Below, one piece after another: positions 46,474-53,850 of a DNA stretch of 64,000 nt; the first letter of the stretch is position 1; the number at the start of each line of letters is the position of its first letter. The stretch covers positions 58,576 to 122,575 of the forward strand of contig CAZCYD010000004.1 in NCBI GenBank assembly GCA_964502735.1, read 5' to 3'. Under the pieces are notes generated by a model. That model did not search any database and was not told the DNA's origin. It saw only the letters and a program-made list of their open reading frames with translations. The DNA comes from JACKAN01 sp964502735. Lineage in GTDB: Bacteria > Bdellovibrionota > Bdellovibrionia > Bdellovibrionales > UBA1609. The position numbers and the translations under genes were made by a program.

Positions 46474-48708
46474 TTAAAAGCTAAAGTTCGTACCTACTAT
46501 AAATGTCTGTGGACGACCGGGTCGGGCTCCGAGAGGGCGAAAAGAGGTGACATACTCCTTGTTAAATATGTTTTGCCCTCTCAAAAATGTGGAGAGATTT
46601 TTCTTCCATTTATATTCTCCAACAACATCTACAGTGCCATATGGGGCAATTTCTTTTCTATCGATGGAAAGTGCTTGGTCATAGCTTTTAGTTTGATGTT
46701 TAATTGTGGTTTCTATCAACCAGTTCTCTTTTTGCAACCCCAGTGATAAATGAGTTTGTAGGTTTGGGATATAGGGTAAAGGATCACCCTTTTGGATAAG
46801 TCCAACGCCCCATTCTTCACTGTCGCTAGAAAATACTGAAGCAAATTCAGCTTGGGTGTAAGTAGACGATAGGCGTATAGGAAATTGAAAAGATTTGTAA
46901 TGTGGCCTTGCACCCACAGCCATTTCTAAACCATAGATCCGAGCTGCACCGCCATTAAATTTTCTATCAACGTCATCTTCACTACATCCTGAAGCAAATG
47001 TGCATAAGCTGACTATATTGGAGTACTGACTTAAGAAAGCCGTGGTCTCAACTTGTATGAGGGTTTTTGTTTTTATCCCTAATTGATAGTTCAAAGATTC
47101 TTCCGGTTTTATATTGTTGTCTTGACCAGGGCCGACGGGGCTCATGCCTCGGTGAATCCCGGTATACAGTCTAAGATTTGTAAAGTTATAGGCAATTTCA
47201 AGCCCGGGAGTAAAAAGAGTGTCGGTTCTTTTCTGTATTTCGTTGTTAATAAAATTCTCTTTTTGACTTTCAACACTGTCAAATCTCAAGTTCGTGACAA
47301 AATCCCATTGATTAAACGAAATAAAATGTCCCACAACTGCACTTTTGGAAAGTGATCTGTCCTCGTTTTGTCCTTTTAAATCTATTACCGAAATAGGTGT
47401 TACACGATTGAGTTCTCCATCTGTCATGGCAAATTCATCTTTTGTTTGTCTTCTCTCAACCGAGTCATAGTGTAGCCGTATATTGACATCTAAGTGATGA
47501 GTATGAAGATTTGAATTGGTAGGCAGTTCTGTGCTGTAGTCCAATTGAAGTCCACGACTCAGGTAAGATCTGTCATTGTTTCCAATAACGACGTTTTCTA
47601 GATTTGAACTGCTGTTTTCTCTACCCTTTAAAATTTCAAGAAAGTTGAGTAAACGACCTGTGGGCTTGTACAAAACATCAGCTATACTCACAGTTTTGTC
47701 GCTGAAACTTTCGAATTTACTCCAGAGCCTATCAAAAGAATGATTATAGGCTGTTGCCGAAAAAATAGAATGTTCGCCTATCGCCTGCTGATATTTGATC
47801 TGAAATTGGCGAAAATGAGAGAGTAGTCTATCGTCTTGGGAGGCTGAATATCTCTGGCGGAAATCTCGCGCGAAGTCTTCTCGGGTGATACCAAGATAAG
47901 TTTCAGCAGAGTCTTCTCCGGCGTAGTTAAATTTAAACTCCAGACTTTTGTTAAAAGAAAACTCTCGTTTAATCTTTACGCCAGAATTTATTTTTTGAAA
48001 CCCTGTATGGTCGCCATTTGGGAGAACTTTAAAGCCCTCAGAGCTGAGGTAGGTTGCATGAGCAAGAAGTTTCCAGCGACTCCAACTTTGACTATAAGCA
48101 ATGTCGGCATGTTGTTCAGCAAAACTTCCAAGAGCAAACTTGGCTTTAAGGGGAGTGTCATCAAAGTAGCTTCGAGTTTTTAAATTTAAGGACCCCCCAA
48201 TAGAGTTAGGGCCAAACTTAGTGCTAGAGGGGCCCTTAAAGACTTCAATTCCGTTAATGTTATCCATGACGGGAAAATAATAAGCTGCGGGTGAAGAATA
48301 GGGTGCCGGAGCCAAAAGAATTCCGTCCTCCATTAGAGTTATTTTTTTTGATCTATGAGGATGAACCCCACGAAATCCAATGTTTGGTCTTAGTCCAGAT
48401 CCATCTTCCTCTTGTATATATACACCGGGAACTTGTTTGAGAACTTGGTGAATATCCGTTGCCTTGGTATTTTCAAGTTGTCTTTTGGAGATTCCGGCAT
48501 CTCCACCATAAAAAACTTCAGATATTTCTTCGTCTCCGTATATAGAAATAGTGTCTATTTGGGATCTTATAGTGGGCTCTTTCGAGCTGAGAGATTCAGA
48601 TTCAGATAAAGTATTTTCAACTTCGGAGTTCGTACTTGTCTGAGCTGAGTACAGTAGAAAAGGAGACAAGTGTAGAGCGATGAACACGAAAGCCATTTTT
48701 TTTACCAT
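46474..48708 (-). CDS. TonB-dependent outer-membrane receptor, FecA-like
   Basis: A 744-residue receptor with a signal peptide (residues 1-22), a possible TonB box near IDTISIYG, a plug domain (GFRGVHPHRSKKITLMEDGILLAPAPYSSPAAYYFPV) and a 22-strand-type barrel ending in FIVGTNFSF. The plug resembles FecA-type iron-chelate receptors (PNIGFRG ... LAPAPY). The substrate is not certain. It stops one base from the end of the PIN-PhoH gene and follows the imelysin-like gene after 223 bases. Confidence 0.92.
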   Translation of the reverse strand: MVKKMAFVFIALHLSPFLLYSAQTSTNSEVENTLSESESLSSKEPTIRSQIDTISIYGDEEISEVFYGGDAGISKRQLENTKATDIHQVLKQVPGVYIQEEDGSGLRPNIGFRGVHPHRSKKITLMEDGILLAPAPYSSPAAYYFPVMDNINGIEVFKGPSSTKFGPNSIGGSLNLKTRSYFDDTPLKAKFALGSFAEQHADIAYSQSWSRWKLLAHATYLSSEGFKVLPNGDHTGFQKINSGVKIKREFSFNKSLEFKFNYAGEDSAETYLGITREDFARDFRQRYSASQDDRLLSHFRQFQIKYQQAIGEHSIFSATAYNHSFDRLWSKFESFSDKTVSIADVLYKPTGRLLNFLEILKGRENSSSNLENVVIGNNDRSYLSRGLQLDYSTELPTNSNLHTHHLDVNIRLHYDSVERRQTKDEFAMTDGELNRVTPISVIDLKGQNEDRSLSKSAVVGHFISFNQWDFVTNLRFDSVESQKENFINNEIQKRTDTLFTPGLEIAYNFTNLRLYTGIHRGMSPVGPGQDNNIKPEESLNYQLGIKTKTLIQVETTAFLSQYSNIVSLCTFASGCSEDDVDRKFNGGAARIYGLEMAVGARPHYKSFQFPIRLSSTYTQAEFASVFSSDSEEWGVGLIQKGDPLPYIPNLQTHLSLGLQKENWLIETTIKHQTKSYDQALSIDRKEIAPYGTVDVVGEYKWKKNLSTFLRGQNIFNKEYVTSFRPLGARPGRPQTFIVGTNFSF

Positions 48709-48931
48709 ATTGAGACCCCTTCTAAAAAATTGATGAGAGCAAGAGTTTAAATTTAAACAAACTATCCGAGGCTAGGGTTCAAAATTCATAGCCAAGACCC
48801 AAGAGCAAGCGACTCCATCAATAAAATCTATAAATAAAATCCACGAGAAAAGCTCATAAGAAAAATCTGTAGCCAAAACAAGGGCAGAACTTGCTCGCAT
48901 AGTTTTGCCCCCTTAATAGAGTTTAAAATAA

Positions 48932-50230
48932 TTAGTCACCATCGCCTTCTGTGTCAACTGGGAGACGAATTGAAAGAGCAACAGTCAGTTCTTTTTTTAA
49001 GACATCAGTAAGAGACTTAAAGTCCTGATAAAGCGAACAGGCTTCGACTTTTCGATCTTCATGAGTTGAGTTTCTGCACAATTCGTAATCTGTTATAGAC
49101 TCCAGTTCAGTGAATATATCGTAGTCACTAGGCAATTTATTAAGGTTTGCAGTTAAATTTGCAATCTTAGTTTCAATCTTCTTTGCAACTTGATGACTAA
49201 AAGTATTTTTTTGACCCAAAAGATAGTCTCGAAGGCCAAAGCCAGAATGTTGTTCGTCGTAAATTCCAGTAAATATTATCTTAAAAGAGTTCATCTGAGA
49301 GCTTAACAATTGCTTAGTAAATTTTGAGTCCTTATGTTGAATCGAGTTTAAACAAAATCGACCGTGACATCTCGGAAGAGCTTTAGACAGTCCTGTAGGT
49401 ATGCCAAGAGTTTGATCTTTAGTGTTTTTTTCAATATAAAAAAGGGCAAAAAATATTTGGTTTAGAAGTTCATTTTCACTTCCTTGTGATAGTCTGGATG
49501 CAAATCTCAACCAATGAGATTCAATTTTTTCGACGTCATCAGCCAGTTGGCGGCCTATAGATTTAAGGTAGTTACACCTCGAATTAGCTTTTACAGCATT
49601 TGAAAAGCTATCCCAGTTAGCAAGGTTTTTAGAGTTTCTTGCGCAAGAATGATTAAGATCAGTCTGAAAAATTAGGTATTCAATGGCATCCAAACCTAAT
49701 CGATTTGTAGCTCGAGGAAGTGTATATGAGTCTTGAGTTGCCATATTGTAGACTTCAATATCAATTGCACAGCGATTGGTTGAGGGATAACTATAGACAC
49801 GGTCCAGGAGTTCAAAATTATTTTCTGCAAGTGGACCTATTTGCATGACTTCAATTGAATGATAAGCCCCCATTGCCGCTCTCCACAAAAATTTAAGAGC
49901 TATTGCGGCCTCCTTATCTGATGTAGTCGAAGAAAAGGCTTCGAGTTGACAGTTTCTAGCAATTTCACTGTTTAGCCTTCTGGAGGCCTCTACAAAGTTA
50001 GAAACTTGCGGGGTCATAGAAAAATTAACAAGATCTTCAACTAAGTTTTTCTTATTAATTTCCTTTCCAACAGATTTATTTGATGAGAGCCCTTCCTTTT
50101 TAGGAGTTGGAGGAAGAGTCTCTTCCCCTTTGAGTTTTTGAGGCGTTTCATTGCTTCCTGTAAAATCACTACATCCGACAAAAAAGCCAACAATTAAAAA
50201 TATTAAACTACCAGTTTTGAACGCTTTCAT
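48932..50230 (-). CDS. Imelysin-family lipoprotein
   Basis: About 432 residues from ATG 50230; the frame is open to 50242. The signal ends in a lipobox, FFVGC, at about residue 20. The helical body includes AMGAYHSIEVMQIGPLAEN and GLDAIEYLIFQ, which match the two helices of the imelysin (peptidase M75) fold; the second resembles the GxHxIEY region. Imelysin-like proteins sit in iron-uptake operons and are not proven peptidases. It overlaps the upstream DUF4856-like gene and precedes the FecA-like receptor. Confidence 0.78.
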   Translation of the reverse strand: MKAFKTGSLIFLIVGFFVGCSDFTGSNETPQKLKGEETLPPTPKKEGLSSNKSVGKEINKKNLVEDLVNFSMTPQVSNFVEASRRLNSEIARNCQLEAFSSTTSDKEAAIALKFLWRAAMGAYHSIEVMQIGPLAENNFELLDRVYSYPSTNRCAIDIEVYNMATQDSYTLPRATNRLGLDAIEYLIFQTDLNHSCARNSKNLANWDSFSNAVKANSRCNYLKSIGRQLADDVEKIESHWLRFASRLSQGSENELLNQIFFALFYIEKNTKDQTLGIPTGLSKALPRCHGRFCLNSIQHKDSKFTKQLLSSQMNSFKIIFTGIYDEQHSGFGLRDYLLGQKNTFSHQVAKKIETKIANLTANLNKLPSDYDIFTELESITDYELCRNSTHEDRKVEACSLYQDFKSLTDVLKKELTVALSIRLPVDTEGDGD

Positions 50231-51596
50231 TTTGGAACCCATATTTAGTTTGTAAAAGTTTTCTTATTTCTTCTAGTTTTTCTCTGTATATGGAGATTTG
50301 GCTTAAGCCATTAGAAGCGATAACAGGCTGATCTCCTAGTTCGTCGTGAAGTTGAATAAATTCGGCCTTTGACAGAGGTGATTTAGGGTTAAACTGGAAG
50401 GCAAGTGCAAATCCCTTCATTTCTGACCAATACTTTGCATGAAGTGCAAAACTGTAGGTGTCTGAAGATATATTGTCCATAGATTCAATTGTTTTATTGA
50501 TGTAGTGAATAACGGTCGCGGCAAATACCTTTTCAATATTTAATATAATATTGTCGGCAATAGTTTTAACTTCATTTAAGTAGTTAGAGGGCCTTTCAGT
50601 GATAAGAGCGCGTCCTTTTAGAAAATCATTATAAATTGCTGTAGAGAGTGGTAACCCAGTGTGCAATTCTCTTCTTGCTGCAATCATGGCCAATCCAAAG
50701 TTTTTTTCAGTTTTTAATGAAATTCCTCCATCGTTGTTACTGTCAATTGATTGACCAGAAGCGGTTTGTTGTCTTGAGTAAGATAAGTAGTCCCTGGCCG
50801 CGCCAAAGTAGCCGAAGCCCTCGTCCCAATAGTGTTCAAGGGTTGTATAAGGGGTATTGGACTTCTGTTGTTGAATGTTGTCGGCAAGAAGGCCCTTCCC
50901 CTCACCCAAGTCAGAGTTGAGATAATCTTCAGCAATTTGAGAAAAGACCAGGCTACCGTACAAAAACTTTTGTATTAATTGTCGGTAGTCTAAACCTGAC
51001 TCAGAAACATAGGCGTTGCGTATAGTTTCTTCTTTACCTGAAAGGTTCTTAACAATAAGAAGATCTCGGTTCGCAGAGTTTTTTGCAATAGCCATTGCAA
51101 AAGTGCGAAGTAAATCTTCGGGGGTTGAGGACTTTCCGAGATTCCAACCCAGTAATTCCCCATGACTTAGAGGGTTGTCAATTCCCGCAAGCTTGTTAAG
51201 AATTTGAGCCCCGCGGTTAAGGTCCCCATAGGTGTAACCCTCGGTCCAATTCATTCCCAGGCCATTAATAGAGGTGGCTCCTGTGAGGATTTCACTTTCT
51301 GAATTTATAGCCCTTTGTGCAAAGGAATCATTGTTATCTATATAATCAATATAACTCCATATGGCCTCGAAAGCCTCGTCCTCAGATTGATAATACGTGC
51401 CTCTATCAAAATCTAAAAGAGTTTGAGTAAGATCACTCATCAGCAGGTTTCTAAAGGTCTGCCCCGTATAGCTAACACTATCAGTATCCTGAAAGCGGCT
51501 TTTAAATTCATAAGTACTAGCCACAGTGCTGGTAGAGGTATTGGCCGCAGTTGAAAACAAGATCATCGTTAGCCAGACAAGAAAAGATAGTTTCAT
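50208..51596 (-). CDS. DUF4856-like exported protein
   Basis: A 462-residue protein with a signal peptide (LSFLVWLTMILFSTAANTS). The N-terminal YEFKSRFQDTDSVSYTGQTFRNLLMSDL matches the opening of the DUF4856 family as I recall it (YxF ... SVxYxGQT). DUF4856 genes are commonly next to imelysin genes, as here (overlap about 20 bases), which supports the call. Its function is unknown; a metal-dependent periplasmic partner of imelysin is inference. Confidence 0.72.
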   Translation of the reverse strand: MKLSFLVWLTMILFSTAANTSTSTVASTYEFKSRFQDTDSVSYTGQTFRNLLMSDLTQTLLDFDRGTYYQSEDEAFEAIWSYIDYIDNNDSFAQRAINSESEILTGATSINGLGMNWTEGYTYGDLNRGAQILNKLAGIDNPLSHGELLGWNLGKSSTPEDLLRTFAMAIAKNSANRDLLIVKNLSGKEETIRNAYVSESGLDYRQLIQKFLYGSLVFSQIAEDYLNSDLGEGKGLLADNIQQQKSNTPYTTLEHYWDEGFGYFGAARDYLSYSRQQTASGQSIDSNNDGGISLKTEKNFGLAMIAARRELHTGLPLSTAIYNDFLKGRALITERPSNYLNEVKTIADNIILNIEKVFAATVIHYINKTIESMDNISSDTYSFALHAKYWSEMKGFALAFQFNPKSPLSKAEFIQLHDELGDQPVIASNGLSQISIYREKLEEIRKLLQTKYGFQNESVQNW

Positions 51597-52666
51597 TTTA
51601 AGACTCCTTCTTTTTTATTATGGGAATGTGTAAGCTTTATGAAATTAAATCCCATTTGGTTTACATAGGTTTTTACCCTGATGGCAAAATATTTGATTAT
51701 TTGAAAGCCAAGTGTAAAGGGAATGAAAAGTTGTTGAGAAAGTGAATGCTGTTGCAGTTTTGTATTTTTTATTCCCCACTTCATTTCTTGTCCGGAGTAT
51801 TTAACAAAACTTTTAAACAAGTGGTCCCAGACAGAGAGAACAACTCCATAATTTGAATGCATGAGGTGCGGATTCGAAGAATGGTGAAGCTGATGTTGCG
51901 CTGGGCTTAAAAATATCCATTCCAGTTTGCCAAATCCAATAGCAATGGGTGAGTGCCGAAGATTTGAAACAGCAAGATTGGCGACAAAAGAGAGCGCATT
52001 GACTCCAAGAATATCGTAGGCGTTTACATTAGATCCGAATAAAAACATAAATATTGAGAATAAAAAGCTTTGCCCGAAAACTCGGCGAAATGCAGAGAGA
52101 ATATTTTCTACCGGGTGAATGCGATACAGAGTGAAGGGAGTGAGGTAGGTCGCAGAATGGTGAACTTGGTGGAAGGCCCAGAGCAGCGGAACTTTGTGTG
52201 CTAAATAATGCTGGAAAAATCTAAGGAAGTCGAAAAAAATAAAACTAGTGATTGTTAAAAGAATTGCAACATTGTGATAAGTTGTTTCAATTGGGCTCCA
52301 GTTGGGGAGCATAGCATAGAGTTGACCCATAAAATAGAGGGAAACGCCAGCCACGGTTAAGAGGCCAAGGCTAGAAATAACTACCCGTAGAGTCATATTG
52401 AATAGCCAAAACTTGATATCTAAAAGCATAGAGTCTTTGTGTTGAAGAGACTTCTTAAGCTCAGGTACCAGATTTTTCTTAACAACAAATAGAGTAAAAA
52501 CGATTAAGCTAACTAAAAGATAAACCCAGTAGAGACGTCGATTGGAGTCGAAAAAAAAGAGGAAGGGCGATGTTAAAATTTGCTCAAAAAGATTTTTGTC
52601 CATACATACCAACCCTTTGTTTTTGCCACTCTTACTCGAGTTGCCAGTCACAATGAGACTGATCAA
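51593..52666 (-). CDS. Sterol desaturase / fatty-acid hydroxylase family membrane protein
   Basis: A 357-residue integral membrane di-iron enzyme. The histidine boxes are HYLAH, HQVHH and HQLHH with NPHLMHSNYG following. Four or more TMs surround them. The family hydroxylates or desaturates lipids, sterols or carotenoids using O2 at the membrane. It sits between tonB and the DUF4856-like gene, overlapping the latter by 4 bases, so it is part of the uptake operon. The substrate is unknown. Confidence 0.85.
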   Translation of the reverse strand: MISLIVTGNSSKSGKNKGLVCMDKNLFEQILTSPFLFFFDSNRRLYWVYLLVSLIVFTLFVVKKNLVPELKKSLQHKDSMLLDIKFWLFNMTLRVVISSLGLLTVAGVSLYFMGQLYAMLPNWSPIETTYHNVAILLTITSFIFFDFLRFFQHYLAHKVPLLWAFHQVHHSATYLTPFTLYRIHPVENILSAFRRVFGQSFLFSIFMFLFGSNVNAYDILGVNALSFVANLAVSNLRHSPIAIGFGKLEWIFLSPAQHQLHHSSNPHLMHSNYGVVLSVWDHLFKSFVKYSGQEMKWGIKNTKLQQHSLSQQLFIPFTLGFQIIKYFAIRVKTYVNQMGFNFIKLTHSHNKKEGVLK

Positions 52667-53386
52667 CTACCTTAATACGTAGGCTATTGGGATAACGACT
52701 TGCCAAGAATCAAGTTGTAACTCATCCGGTATTGGCGATGTTGATTTTAAGTTTGCCACTAGCCTCAGGGCGGCCTCATTAAGTAATTTATGAGGGCACT
52801 CTTCGATAATGGTTTTAGCCGTAATATTTCCATTTTTTAAAATTTCTAGCATGACGACAACCTTTCCGGATTGGCGTAATTTTTTTGCCATATGTGGATA
52901 AATTTTATTAGCTTCGATTTGACGAACAAGATTAGCTATATACAGAGACCTTATATCATTAACTTTCTTGGAAGAGACATTAAGCCCTGAGACCGCAGGA
53001 CTTTTGCTAGTTTCAGTGAGTGCATCTCGATTTGATTGTTTACTCTCTGATGCTCTTTCTGTGGGAGTCAATTGGGGTGGGTAAGACTTATCCCGATCAA
53101 CGACTTTTTTTACCTTGGTGGACGAGCCAGGAGAACGTAAGGGAGCCACGGAGGGGCCGGGCGAATTTTCCAGCAATGATATTTCAATGGTATCAAGCCG
53201 AGGAGAATTCAGTTTCCAATCCAGAAGACTCAAATTCATTATTAACATTAAAAGAATGTGAACGCTAACGGAAGCTATAATCCATCTATAAAGACTATTC
53301 GCCTTATCACCAGCCTTTGTAGAGTTCTTCTGAAAATGAGGGTTGAGGTGGCTTGAATTTTGATTTTCGATTGTAGTTGAGTGCAC
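52667..53386 (-). CDS. tonB: TonB-family energy transducer
   Basis: A 239-residue protein with one N-terminal TM (WIIASVSVHILLMLIMNLSLL), a Pro/Ser/Lys-rich linker and a C-terminal TonB domain (IYPHMAKKLRQSGKVVVMLEILKNGNITAKTII). It spans the periplasm to energise outer-membrane receptors. It is the first gene of the leftward cluster that ends with the FecA-like receptor, so it is probably that receptor's dedicated TonB. No exbB-exbD pair is adjacent; the tolQR motor is far away. Confidence 0.88.
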   Translation of the reverse strand: MHSTTIENQNSSHLNPHFQKNSTKAGDKANSLYRWIIASVSVHILLMLIMNLSLLDWKLNSPRLDTIEISLLENSPGPSVAPLRSPGSSTKVKKVVDRDKSYPPQLTPTERASESKQSNRDALTETSKSPAVSGLNVSSKKVNDIRSLYIANLVRQIEANKIYPHMAKKLRQSGKVVVMLEILKNGNITAKTIIEECPHKLLNEAALRLVANLKSTSPIPDELQLDSWQVVIPIAYVLR

Positions 53387-53850
53387 GCAGGAATCCTAAG
53401 TCCATTCTTTGTAAGAAGCAAATGGTTGAAGGCTTAACAGCAAAATTAGTTAAAGTTGATAATGAAAAAGAAAGCTTATTGAAATCTAAATGATAAAGCC
53501 CAATCTTCTAAAACCGGTCACAAAAAGCAATAAATAAGTTATTTTTTGACGTATTTGACCCAAATCCAGAAAATAATCGTCTAAAATTTTGTGAACGCAT
53601 CTCACGCGCAGTTCCGCAGCCTCAAGGCTGCGGCTGTATGAGCATGAGATGCGTTCACAAAATTTTAGACGATTATTTTCTGGGTCTGGGTTATCTCATC
53701 TAAAGTCCAGATTTACAGCTAAAAGCCCAATATTACTAAGGTCCACAGTTTAAAGTCCGATCTAACAGAAGTCTAAGTCGAGTTTAGCTCAAGTTAGTGA
53801 GTATCTGCCAATGAGTTTGTCAGTAGAGCTTCTCGTAAAGTGAGGAAGTG
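53387..53850. other. Divergent intergenic region between tonB and the VWA lipoprotein gene
   Basis: It carries palindromic repeat copy B at 53558-53691 and presumably promoters for both flanking genes. No coding frame is convincing. A weak Fur-like half-site was considered and rejected. Confidence 0.6.
53558..53691. repeat. Palindromic repeat element, copy B (inverted relative to A and C)
   Basis: Arms from ACCCAAATCCAGAAAATAAT to ACGCATCTCA pair with the right half with few mismatches. The centre is the reverse complement of copies A and C: the apical stem reads CCGCAGCC-TCAA-GGCTGCGG and the internal loop is inverted. It lies between two divergent genes, so it cannot be their terminator. 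Confidence 0.92.

Noticed and set aside
48709..48931. A small gene or structured RNA between the imelysin-like gene and the receptor
   Set aside because: AT-rich spacer without a coding frame or convincing hairpin.
53456..53480. Fur-box-like TTGATAATGAAAAAG upstream of tonB
   Set aside because: Only one half-site matches; the second half is A-rich and not palindromic.
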